Shown: piece after piece, positions 1 to 9,842 of the stretch
How the letters are laid out: each line of letters opens with the position of its first letter
How positions within the stretch are numbered: position 1 is the stretch's first letter
Assembly: GCF_040807025.1 (NCBI RefSeq)
Contig: NC_090944.1
Location: 2,384,068-2,448,067, forward strand
Source: Struthio camelus
Taxonomy: Eukaryota > Chordata > Aves > Struthioniformes > Struthionidae
Direction of reading: 5' to 3'
DNA: 64,000 nucleotides
The notes under the pieces: generated by a model
Databases searched by the model: none
Told to the model about the DNA's origin: nothing
Seen by the model: only the letters and a program-made list of their open reading frames with translations
Program-made: the position numbers and the translations under genes

Positions 1-36
1 AACAGAGAGGAAGAAATAAAATGCTTCTTGCCAAAG

Positions 37-195
37 GATGCATTTCCCATGGCATCCCTTGCAGGCAGTGCAAGAGATCATTGCTGCTGGAAGCTGCATT
101 TCATTTCATCCCTTTGTATTTCAGATGCTAGTCGTACTTCCCAAAACATGTCTACAATAAACTCGCGGGCTAGCCTTCTGGTCAGGGTGTCTCGT
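37..195 (+). other. VLIG 3'-UTR-like segment, copy 0
   Basis: VLIG coding similarity stops near 36. The following 140 bp resemble the true VLIG 3' flank at about 57560-57700 (shared GGCATCCCTTGC, GCTGCATTTCATTTCATCCC and ACATGT blocks) and include AATAAA at 156-161. VLIG-a therefore appears to have lost its C-terminal coding part by deletion into its own 3' UTR. Equivalent segments occur at 9681-9842, 19283-19444, 28530-28690, 38230-38390, 46528-46688 and 54828-54988. Confidence 0.65.
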
Positions 196-960
196 GGTGC
201 TGGGCTTGTGGCGGGGGTGCAGGGGGGAGTGGGGCGTTGTGTTGGGGGTGCTGGTCTTGTCGTGGGGGGTGCAGTGGGGAGTTGGTCCTTGTGTTGGGGG
301 TGCTGGTCTTTGTTTTGAGGTGCAGAGGGGATCTGGACCTTGTGTTGGGGGTGCATAGGGGATCTGGGTGTTGTTGTGGGGGTGCTTAGAGGAGGTGGGC
401 CTTCTGTTGGGGGTGCTGGACTTGTCGTGGGGGGTGCAGTGGGGAGTTGGGCCTTGTGTTGGGGGTGCTGGTCTTTGTTTTGGGGTGCAGAGGGTATCTG
501 GGCATTGTGTTGGGGGTGCATAGGGGATCTGGGTGGGGGTGGAGAGGGGATCAGGGCCTTGTTTTTGGGGTGCTGGGCCTTGTTTTGGGAGTGCTGGGCT
601 TTTTGTGGGGGTGCTGAGGGGATCAGGGCATTGTGTTGGGGGTGCTGGGCCTTGTGTAGGGTTTGCTGGGCTTGTTCTGGGGGTGCAGAGGGGATCTGGG
701 TCTTGTTTTGGGGGCGCTTAGAGGACATGGGCCTTGTGTTGGGGGTGCTGGGCTTGTCGTGGGGGTCCTGAGTGGTCATGGTGTTGTGTTGGGGGTGGTG
801 GGCCTTGTTTTGGGAGAACTAGGCTTGTTTTCAGGGTACTTAGGGGATCTGGGCCTTGTTTTCGGGGTACTGAGGGGATCTGGGCATTGTTTTGGGGGTG
901 CTGGGCCTTGTTGTGGGGGTGTTGAGGGGATCTAGGCCTTTTTTTGGGGGTGCGGAGAGG
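196..960 (+). repeat. G-rich minisatellite, copy 0
   Basis: Alternating monomers of about 20 bp (ggtgctgggcttgtcgtggg type) and about 31 bp (ggtgctgaggggatctggg plus cattgtgttgggg). The G-rich strand is + here. Runs of three to five G recur every few bases, so G-quadruplex formation is plausible. Reading frames through it stay open only because the monomers lack stops. Confidence 0.93.
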
Positions 961-1150
961 GTTCCGGAGCACTCGACCAGGTTGCCCAGAGAGGTTGTGG
1001 AGTCTCCTTCCCTGGAGATATTCAAAAGCCGCCTGGCCCAATCCTGGGCAATATGCTCCAGGGGACCCTGGCTGAGCAGGGGCGTTGGACTCCAGGATCT
1101 CCGGAGGTCCCTTCCAACCTCCACCATTCTCTGAGCCTGTGATTCTGTGA
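961..1150 (+). mobile_element. CR1 LINE 3'-end fragment, copy 0
   Basis: Matches the CR1 3' UTR pattern: GGTTGCCCAGAGAGGTTGTGG, CCCTGGAGATATTCAAAA, GGTCCCTTCCAACC, CACCATTCT and a terminal ATTCTGTGA. It is 5'-truncated to 190 bp and has no ORF. It directly abuts the minisatellite, so CR1 insertion and minisatellite growth share a boundary. Confidence 0.9.
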
Positions 1151-1889
1151 AATGTTAAGACTAAAATTTTAACACTCACATCCCAGAAGTTTTCTTTTCC
1201 TTTCTTCTCAGAATTGGTTCCCATCGATGGTTGAGCCCATCACACATCTTCCACAATCACCTGTAATGTGCTCATGTAGTGTTCAAATGCTATAGGTCAT
1301 ATGGTTGCTACAGGGGTTGGTTCACCTAGTTGATTTAAACCAGTTGAGGGAATGGTTAGAACGTACAGCTAGCAATCTGGTTTTGGAGCTAAGGAAAGGT
1401 TTTGCACATTGAGTGACTACTCCCCAAATTACAGCTTGGTTGCCACTGCCCACGCACACAGGGAGCCCCGTTCCCCTTGGGATCATTCCAGTTACTATGA
1501 AAGAGAGAATCAACTGTATCGGGAATAATACCAACGGTGCGTCTATATGATTGGGGCCTGGGCATACAAGTCTCGAACTCCCATCTCTCCATCATATGTC
1601 TAGCAAGCCATGAATCTTCCACAAGACTTGAACTGGAGGAATGTGTGGGATCAAAACTGTCATGTCACCTGGGGGAGTGAACCAGACACCGTGCGTAGGG
1701 CCTACGAAATAGATGGCTCAGCGTTACAGTGGGGACAGCAAACAATTGTACTCGGGACCTGAGAGGACCACTCCCTGAGAGAGACCTGCCCAATCAAAGC
1801 TATTTCCAAGCAGGTGGTCATGAAGGGAGCACTGCCCTTCAGGAAAAAGCCTTTGCGCAGCTGCGCTATTACCAGAACGGAGCAGCTTC
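1151..1889 (+). other. Unassigned block between CR1 and VLIG-b, copy 0
   Basis: Moderately AT-rich sequence with no recognised gene. From 1610 a frame in phase with VLIG-b is open except for one TGA near 1760, but I see no convincing VLIG similarity before about 1890. Several short open stretches in different frames give a decayed-retroelement impression, but no family can be named. Confidence 0.4.
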
Positions 1890-3207
1890 ACGACCGCATC
1901 ACACAGCTCATCAGCCTCCCCATCGACACAAAGGAACAGGAGCCAATGCATGACAACCAAAGTTGCATTCATGACAGACTGCATGAAATAGGAAAACAGG
2001 TGGACTCGGCAGCCAGGAACTCCACATATGTCTTCACTCATGGATACAGAAGACATTCAGCAGTGTCTCTAGGCAAAGTGGCAGCAGAAAGGTTGGCAAA
2101 GATGCAGAAGGCTTTCACAAGAGCAAACAACCCCACTTTCTACCTGCGGGGCCAGAGAGAAGACTTCTTCACAAGTTTCCACATGTCCTGCCAAGCAGTG
2201 CCCTCTCTCACAGCAGTTGCTGATTTTTTTTATGTGACGAGCTTTCAGGAGCTCTTTGACAGGCAGTGTCTGTGAAGACTGCTCTTGATATAGCCTGGGA
2301 AAGGAGCTCTAACTCTCCAGCTTTCAATGGCCATCGATCTCAACTAGAAACGGCTATTCTCCTCTCTCTTGCGGAGGAAGAGAATTGTGAGAAGTTCAGG
2401 CAGCACATTCATTTCCCCCAACATGTTTTAGAAGGTTTCGTTGAGAAGTGTGTTAACAACTATTGCTTAGACAAGAACAATTCAAGGCTGAAGAACTTGT
2501 TCCATGTTTCCCTGAATTCATTCCAGACTCTTGTTGCTGCTGCTAGCTTTGCGCCTACAACTCCAGTTGTCCAAGAGAACTGTGGCAATGTCTCCCTGTG
2601 GCTAGAGGAATTTGGGAGCAGACTTGGAGCTAATTCTGAACTTCCCAGAAGTCATCTGAAAAGCACTGAGCATCAAGAAAGAAAGGAGCTAGAGCTCCTG
2701 GAGGAGGCAATGAGTAAAGCTCTGGCCCCTGTGCTAGCAAACCTGAAACAGGCATTTTCCATGCCTCATCTGAAAGCTTGGAACTGGAAACCTCATACAA
2801 TCGGAGTTGAAGGGCTGCACGGCTGCTGGAAGCAATGCCCGTTGTGCAGCGCTCTTTGCACAGACACAATACGTGCTCCTGATGGGGACCACAGTGTTCA
2901 CTTCCATCGCCCTCAAGTCCTCAATGGGAGCCAGTGGGTTAGAAGAAATCGGTTTGTCCCTGCCCTTTGCTCCAGTCTTGTAGCAAGTCACTGTTGCCTT
3001 GTGCTTGAGGATAACAAGGAAGCTGCCTATACAAAGTCTAGAGAAGCAGGAGCAGCTTCTGCCAGTTGGAGCCTCACGCCAGAAAGCTCCCCGCAGGCGT
3101 GCTGCAAATGGCTTGTGTGCCGTTTCCGCTCACAATTGCAACAAGATTGCTGTGCACAATTGGAGGGCACAGCAGCAACCCGTCCAGAAGGGGAAAAGTG
3201 CCCAAAG
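1890..3207 (+). pseudogene. GVIN1: VLIG-b copy 0: VLIG C-terminal fragment
   Basis: Similar to the C-terminal third of VLIG/GVIN proteins. A first frame runs to about 2275 (FYLRGQREDFFTSF block). A frameshift after the T-run near 2225-2265 leads to a second frame, 2266-3207. The second frame contains NVSLWLEEFGS, LPRSHLKSTEHQER, the Cys-rich CWKQCPLCSALC with DGDHSVHFHRPQ, and SSLVASHCC, all recognisable VLIG C-terminal landmarks. The fragment ends abruptly at cccaaag and reads in frame into gene X upstream DNA, giving a chimeric ORF that stops at 3390. Confidence 0.87.
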
Positions 3208-3463
3208 GAAGAACGAGCCACGGGCTCGGCATGGGCTTGTCAGGGACGACTCTGGGCTTTGGTTGGGCTTTGTGCTGGCGGGAGCTGTGTTGGGGCTGGC
3301 CTTGGCGGGCTGCGCCTTGTTGGGGTTTGGGTGAGAGCAGCGTCAGGTGGGGCCTGGGGGTGCCCTGGCAGACCAGGTGTGTGGAAGTGATGTCGCCATG
3401 GCATCACAATGCCGGGGTCTTTCTGGAGGTGGGGCTGGGGGAAGTGCCGCTGTCACTTTGCCT

Positions 3464-4168
3464 GCGAGCGAGCGAGCGAGCGAGTGTGCGAGCGAGTGCG
3501 CGAGCAGGTGGAGAGCGTGGCGTTGAGCTGGGGCGAAGGAGCAAGGCAGCGGGGTAAGAGCTGGCTCCTTCCGTCTCTCTGCAGTCTCTCCTCCCCTCGG
3601 GGCGCTCTCCCTGGCTTTGTCGCCCCCCCAGCGCCCACCACCCGCTGCATGCTCCCTCGGCGGGCACAAGTGCCACAATCAGGCAAACGTCCCCGCCGCG
3701 AAGTCCAGCCACGCTCGGGCACCATTCTGCGCCCTTGCTGCTCACCACCCGGTGTCCCCGCGTCACACGTGGGAAAGCAGCGGCGGGAGCGGGCAGCCAG
3801 GCAAGGCCGACGGAGTGAGGGCACCGTGCCCTGCTTTTTGCAGAGTTGCTCTCGGCGGCCTTTGGCTCTTCTCCTGGTGTCAGATTGACGCTGTCGATCT
3901 TGGGGTGCGGAGGAGCGTGCACAGGGTGAGCCGCAGAGCAGAGCGGAGCGGTCAGGGTCGGGGGAGGTTGGTGGAGGGGCGTTGGAGGGGCGGTGGGGAG
4001 CAGGGCTTTGGGGGCTGCTGGTCTGCCTTGGTCGGGGAGGGGGAGGGTGGCTGCAAGGGGCGGCGTGCTCAGAGGTGGGTGCTGTGTTTTGGGTGGCACT
4101 CTTGGAGCAGGACGTGGAGGCGGAGCGCTGAGCAGGCTGCACGCTCGCGGCGCGCTTCCGGTGGCGGC
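3464..4168 (+). promoter_or_regulatory. Gene X CpG-rich promoter/5' region, copy 1
   Basis: Very GC- and CpG-rich stretch starting with a GCGA tetranucleotide run (3464 to about 3506). It contains an E-box-like CACGTG (near 3768), possible 5'-UTR splice sites (donor GTAAGAG at 3554, acceptor after 3842, donor GTGAGC near 3927), and an ETS-type CTTCCGG about 10 bp before the ATG. No TATA box is evident. This is typical of a CpG-island promoter; the transcription start is not determined. Confidence 0.6.
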
Positions 4169-5801
4169 ATGGAGCCTCGGAGGCTGAGCGTCGTGGGCGA
4201 GTTTGTGGTGCTGAGCCTCTTTGTGGTGTGCCTGGCCCACATGCCCTCGGTTGTCAACGTCCTCACGATCCTGTGCATAGCGGTGGTGTTGGTGCTGGCG
4301 GGGAAAAGGCTCTGGCCCAAGGTAGGAGTCAGCCTGGGCATGGCCCCAAGCTGGCGCGGGCAGCGAGAGGGCTGAGGCCGCGGCAGCACCTGCAGCAAGG
4401 GCAGCCTGACGGTGCTGCGCGCAAGCCTGCCTCCAGCCTCAGCTCTGCGTGCCCCGCGCAGCCCTTCCGCGAGCAGGGCGCCTCTTGGCGCAGCGTGGAT
4501 GCTCGCCACTAAGGCAGCGCTCTCTTGGGCTGTGCAGGGGCCTCGCGGCAGTGCTGGCAGCCTGGGCAACGGCAGCGTGGACGAGCCCGGAGGTGAGCAG
4601 CCCCGGCCCAGAGCACAGGCGCGCTCGGCAGCGCCTCCCGGCCAAGACAGCCCAGCGCCGCCAGCGCCCACCGCCCTCGGCCCCAGCTGGGGCTCCGCCC
4701 ACGGGCTGCCCTCGCTCACTGCCTCTCTGCCTCCTCTTCCAGCAGCCTCCTTCCTGCCCACGGTGGACACGCAGGACTGTGCAGCCAGCCGGCAGGCAGG
4801 GTAAGCGGAGGCCTGGCCTGCAGGGGGGCTGCCCCACAGCCCTGGCCAGGCCCACCGCAGGCAAGAGCCCGATGCAGCCCAGAGCCACAGACCTGCGCCT
4901 GGCCTGGGCCCCCCAAAGAGCAGGGCATGGCATGGCTAGGGCTGGGGTCGACGCGCGGGATGCCCAGGACATGCCGCATGCCTGCTGCTCACCAACTGGG
5001 AAGCCCCTTTGCTCCTTGCCCACTGCTGCAGCCCTGGCCCCAGCGCCCCCTCCGCCCGCACCCTGGCACCCTTTAGCATCTGCTGCCACCAGGGCTTCCC
5101 CCTGGGGCACCCAAGGCAGCCTCCTCACCTCCTTTCTCCCTCCCAGGCTCACAAGCGAGGACATCTTGTCCCCTCGCCACCTCCTGCCCACCTCCGAGCC
5201 AGACACGGATGGATGGAAGTTGGATGGCCCTCTCCCACTGCCACCAACCTCCATCCTGCTGGACGCTCCCCCAACACCTGCAGGAGTGCTGGGTGAGCTG
5301 CTTGTGCCCACAGCCCTCCCGCCATCCCCACCACGCAGGCGGGTCCGCTTTGGGCGCAACCAGACCGTGTTGCTGAGCGAGGAAGGTCACGAGCTGCTGG
5401 ACTGCCTCCCCAAAGCCCCACACCTCGACTGGCCAGCCCACATCCCGCGCCGGTCCATCCTGCACTGTGCCTGGGCACCCGTCCCGCTGGCAGGGGAAGG
5501 CACAGTGCGGCCACTTTCACCCGCCGGGCAGTCCGAGGACGAAGAGGACGAGGAGCCAGCGTGTGCCACCTCCCTGCAGCGCTGGCCCACCATGCAGCTC
5601 TGGAGCCCACCACCGGAGGCGCCCTCCCCTCCCGCTGCAGCCACCGGCTGCACAGCGGCCCTGGCCTGCCTGCTGTGCCCAGCCTGCCCAGCTTGCCCTG
5701 CAGGCGCCTTCAGAGGGCTGCGCAAGGGCCTCCGCAGATGCGCCTCCTTCCTGCGAAGGCCATGGCGAGTGCTCAGGAGGCGCCAGGCAAGGGCCAGCTG
5801 A
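4169..5801 (+). CDS. Gene X copy 1: predicted hairpin membrane protein with RVxF motif (306 aa, 4 exons)
   Basis: I do not recognise this gene. Exons by GT-AG signals: 4169-4321, 4538-4592, 4743-4800, 5147-5801. Phases agree and total 921 nt. The ATG has a strong Kozak context (GGCGGCATGG). Exon 1 encodes two hydrophobic helices (about residues 12-25 and 28-45) separated by HMPS, so a membrane hairpin or two-pass anchor is likely. Exon 4 carries RRVRF (153-157) followed by VLL (163-165), an arrangement like RVxF plus phi-phi protein phosphatase 1 docking sites. Next come EEGHELLDCLPK (167-178), a WPAHI block (184-188), an acidic cluster SEDEEDEE (218-225), and a Cys- and Arg-rich basic tail. 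AATAAA lies 93 bp after the stop. A diverged relative at 60993-61164 keeps the same motif block in frame, which supports the reading. The PP1 role is inference. Confidence 0.72.
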
Positions 5802-5893
5802 TTGGGTCCAGCAGCAGGCTCCGCGCCTGGGCAGACGTGCCAGTAACCAGCGCCCGCGGAGCTAGACGCCTTCGCCACCTCCGGGCCAGCGTC

Positions 5894-5899
5894 AATAAA
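5894..5899 (+). terminator. Gene X polyadenylation signal, copy 1
   Basis: Canonical AATAAA 93 bp after the gene X stop. VLIG-a homology begins only about 60 bp further on. Confidence 0.75.
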
Positions 5900-5960
5900 C
5901 CTCTGAGCAAGACTCTGCGGGAGGCGAGAGTGAAACACCATGTGAAGTGAAAAGAAGGCG

Positions 5961-8900
5961 GCGCAGGAATGCTCCCTGAGTCTTAGGAAGCCAGCCGTTC
6001 CCTGAACTCAGGCTTTCCTGCTCCTGACAGGGCTGAGTAGAGCAGCAACATGCAAAAACATGTCTCCAGAACAGAAGTTTAAATGCTTAGCTCAGATGAA
6101 CCATCACATAGGAAACTGGCTGTCAGAAGAAGTCCGTGAGATCCTTACAAAGCGCGGTGGATGTGATCCTGGGGGCGCTCTGGAGCAAGATCTGAATTCC
6201 CCTGTGAATGGAGACTATGTAGCCTCCAACAGTGATCTGCAGAAAGAAGTTGTAAAACAGGGAAGAATTGATATTGGTCAGGGGGCTGAGCAGAAAGATT
6301 CATCCAAGCCATCACCCTCAGCAGAACAGTGGGAGGATCCTAAAAGGAATGAGCGTTCCAGAGGCCAAGAGGTCCTCCACTTGATCAAACACCCAGGACG
6401 AGAAAATTGCTACGCAAGGAAAAGGGGGAGGGCAGATCTTCAGGTTATCGACAAGACTGCCCTGTGTGACAGCCAGCCCAGGATTGGCAGTGAATACCCC
6501 TTCCATTTTCGGCACAAGCTGCTGATGCTGGACTACCGTGGAAGGTATCTGGTTTGCCAGGAGCATGGCAAAGCAAAAGAAGGCGTTCTGAGCACTCCGA
6601 ATGCAACAAGCCTTGGCACTGAGTGCTCAGATAATGCCTCAGATATTGACAGTGAGTTTTTCAATGCTGAGCGTGAAGAAGGGGATGCCTCTGTTACAGC
6701 AGGTCTGACACACATACATGCCATGGACCTCCAGGTGGCGATGTTTCATGGTGCCCATGATTTCACGAGACAGTACATTTCAACAAACCTCGCTTTGTGC
6801 CACTTGGCGCTCCCCCTCCTGCTACCAAATCCATGCACCTCACCAAGAGAGTTCCCTCAGCCAAGTTAAAAAGAGCTGGAAAGCCACGGAACAATCGGGA
6901 AAGCAGACCACAATTCAGAGGAGCAGACCACAATTCAGAGGCACAAAAACAAACCGATTGATCAGGCAGACACACTCATCGTGTCCTTCATACGGATCGG
7001 GAGTTCTCCTTCCTCTTCCAAGGCTCAGCTCCTGAATGCTCTGCCGACTAAACACAAACACGACACTTTGTTCCACCGACATTGCAAAGGCAGCACCAAA
7101 GACTGTCTTCTAATGACAGGTGTTGTGGAGATCTCTTGGTCCTGTGCCAGTGGCAGTGCTGATGACACTTTTGACGGCTGTGTTGCTTTTTGTAACCTGC
7201 ATGGAGATGCTAGAGGTCATGAACAACAATTGCCGTTTTTACAGCAGATCTCTTCTGTGAAGGAGGCTCTCAGTTAGCTGAGTCTGACCAGAGTGACAAG
7301 AAAGGCGTGAACATTGTACGTGACCCGTGGCAGTCTCAAAAGCCTTTGATTTGTCTTTTCACTGAAGAAGAGAATGTTGCATGTGGCCGATCTAGCCAGA
7401 ATGTAAAAAGAGGTATCCAGAACAGAAACACAGCAGAATTGGTAGAGGAGCTGGTAAAAACAACCACAGACCTACTAGCAAGGTCAAACAACCTCTTAAG
7501 GGTTGATGCTTGTCAGGACACAGCTCGCCAATGTGGATTTATTGTGGCTAAAGAGGCAGAAGAGTGTGTGAGAGCCAAAGCAAAGGCAAGAACCTTGGTG
7601 GGATTCTTGACAAAGGAGAAATTGTGTTTGAGATCAAGTCACAGCTACTGCCTCTTCAAGGACAACTATGGTACCCATGGTGTAAAAAGGAGAAAGAGCT
7701 CCCCCGCTTGCAGGAAAAGAGGAACAAGAACATAGAACATCATGGGAGCCAAACTGAGCCAGAGAAGTGTGCAGGACGAAGAAAGCAACTCGACAGAGCG
7801 TTCCCCCTCAAGCAGCTGATGAAATCAGTCCTCGCTTTTCTCCAGGCACAGGCAAGAGACACCAAGAAATACATGCTGCAGTGGATGAAGGTCTTTAGGG
7901 ATGACCTGTCCTCTGAGCACTTGGAGGAACTTCAGAAAGAGTATCATCAGTGATGGTATCAAATCCTGGAAATAAAGAAAAGCAAGGAAAAACCCACTCT
8001 GAAAACAGCATTGATGAATAAGTTAGAAGCCCTCTCCAATGCAGTCAATGATTCATCCATTGGTCTCAAGCGTCTTTTGAGAGAAATAGGGCAGATTCAT
8101 GAAGCTCTAGAATCCTTGAACTCAAAAGATGAATGTTTTTGCAAACTACCTGAAGTGGCAGTCGATCTGATGGTTTCAGGGTATGCCCTTGAAGTGGTGG
8201 ATGGTGATGCTTCGTCTGTACGGTGACGATGGCTTGGGGCAATCTTTGACAAGTTAATTGAGAAGCTAGGGGAGAGAAGAGCGTTTGTTCTCTCAGTGCT
8301 TGGCATCCAGAGCCCGGGGAAGTCAAGCCTGCTGAATGCCATGTTTGGTCTGCAGTGGAACGTCAGTGCGGGGAGAGGCACGCGGGGAGCGTTTATGCAG
8401 CTGCTTCAGGTGGACGAGAAACCCCAAGAGGCCGTGGACTTTGATTACAGGCTGATTGTTGACACAGCAGGACTTTGTGCCATGGAGGTGGCCAATAAGC
8501 AGTCACTTAATGATGACAATGAGCTAGCCACCTTTGGCATTGGCATTGGCAACATGACTCTGATCAATATCTTGGGAGAAAATCCTGGAGACATGCAAGA
8601 TGTCCTTCAGCTAGCTGGGCAGGCTTTTCTCCGCATGAAGCAAGTCAATCTTTCGCCAAGCCGCTGCTTTGTGCACCACAATGTTGGAGAAATAACTGCC
8701 CAGGAACAAAACATGCAAGCACAAAGACGCCTGCAGGAAAAGCGGGAGGAAATGGCAGGGACAGCCACCCAGCCGCCCAGCAGGCGTTCTGCCATGTCAC
8801 CTGCTTCAGCAATGTCATCCGCTTTGATGTGAACACCCACCGTCACTACTTTGCTCACCTCTGGGTGGCAAGGAAACCCACGCAGGGCCCCACCCAACCC

Positions 8901-9680
8901 CACACACAGCCAGCACGTGCAGCAGTTAAAGAGCACAATTCTCCAAGCTGCCAAGAAGGGATCGCAGGGCACTATTTCAAGGCTCTCGAGCTTGAAAGTT
9001 CGTATGAGTGACTTGTGGAAGGCTCTGCTGAATGGAAAGTTTGTTTTCCCTTTCCAAAACACTCGGGAAGTTGCCGCAGACAACAGCTTAGGAACAACCG
9101 ACAGCCAGTGGACCTGGCAGCTGGGGAGCCACATCCTAGACTTGCAAATGAAACGGAACAATCGGATTAAAAAGGGAGACGTTCCGCATGTGACTCGAAG
9201 AAGCCTTATGGAGGAAGTGCAAGATAAATATGAAAGACTCTCTCTCTTTCCCTCTGGAAAGACTTGGAACCATATTTCAGGGAAGATGACGCCAGTGGGC
9301 TTTTGATTCAGCAGAAAGCAAGCATTGAAAATCAACCGCAAGATCGGAGAGAAGCACTTGTGGAAGAGACACAGAGAAAGTCTGCCGAGTTCATTGAACG
9401 GGAGAAGAATCAGAGCAAAGGGCATCAGAAGAAGCCAGAATGTGAACATGAGCTTGTCAAGAGAAGGCAACTGGTGTCTTGGTCGCTAAAGAAGGAAGAG
9501 CTGCATGAAGAAAAGCTGAGGCAACACTTGGCTAGCCTCTGGAAACAATGGCTCTACAAAGTATCTTCCAGTGCACCTCCTCCTGCAGAACCAAACATAA
9601 ACCTCCCTAGTGAGACCACTCTGCTGGAACATTTCAAGCAAGAGCCAAACAGAGAGGAAGAAATAAAATGCTTCTTGCCA
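5961..9680 (+). pseudogene. GVIN1: VLIG-a copy 1: truncated very large inducible GTPase (GVIN-like) pseudogene
   Basis: Resembles the central part of VLIG-1/GVIN proteins, large cytosolic/nuclear interferon-inducible GTPases. Homology starts mid-protein (PRTQAFLLLTGL-type block, here broken by TGA at 6003), so the N-terminal part is missing. Further blocks: 6060-6869; FIRIGSSPSSSKAQLLNAL and HRHCKGSTKDCLL (6981-7277); PLICLFTEEEN (7307 on); the GTPase domain at 8296-8832 with P-loop GIQSPGKSS, DTAGL (DTGGL in other copies) and NVGEIT; then a coiled, charged tail. Breaks include stops at 6867, 7275, 7951 and 8224, a 20-bp duplication at 6903-6941, frameshifts near 7600, 8800 and 8900, and a 14-bp insertion near 9231-9260. 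Most breaks recur in every copy. Mammalian VLIG coding sequence lies in one exon, so these are lesions, not introns. Confidence 0.88.
6903..6941 (+). repeat. 20-bp tandem duplication inside VLIG-a
   Basis: A 20-bp unit beginning gcagaccacaattcag occurs twice in a row (6903-6922 and 6923-6941). Its length is not a multiple of three, so it shifts the VLIG frame. The duplication is present at the equivalent place in all six copies, so it predates the array. Confidence 0.9.
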
Positions 9681-9842
9681 AAGGATGCATTTCCCATGGC
9701 ATCCCTTGCAGGCAGTGCAAGAGATCATTGCTGCTGGAAGCTGCATTTCATTTCATCCCTTTGTATTTCAGATGCTAGTCGTACTTCCCAAAACATGTCT
9801 ACAATAAACTCGCGGGCTAGCCTTCTGGTCAGGGTGTCTGCT

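Larger units (their letters stand above)
1..3207 (+). repeat. Array copy 0 (partial, 3' part only)
   Basis: The window opens at the very end of VLIG-a, then has the UTR-like piece, minisatellite, CR1, the unassigned block and a complete VLIG-b. The gene X and main VLIG-a parts of this copy lie outside the window to the left. Confidence 0.95.

Noticed and set aside
78..779. Long minus-strand Pro/Gln-rich frames (NKAQHPQH-type repeats) through the minisatellite, here and in every copy
   Set aside because: They are translations of the repeat monomers, which have no stops in several frames; no start context, splice sites or conserved domain.
1151..1889. Retroviral envelope remnant
   Set aside because: Some short peptides gave that impression, but no diagnostic motif, LTR, primer-binding site or polypurine tract could be seen.
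3404..4240. Minus-strand 278-codon frame over the gene X promoter (repeated in each copy)
   Set aside because: Low-complexity Pro/Ala/Arg translation of the GC-rich, GCGA-containing CpG island; no recognisable protein content.
5293..5338. 46-nt GTGAGC...CACGCAG micro-intron inside gene X exon 4
   Set aside because: Shorter than usual vertebrate introns, and its removal would shift the frame to an early stop and destroy the EGHELLDCLPK block that the relative at 60993 conserves.
5961..9680. VLIG-a as a multi-exon working gene
   Set aside because: Breaks are nonsense codons, a 20-bp duplication and small frameshifts without paired GT-AG signals; mammalian VLIG coding sequence lies in one exon.
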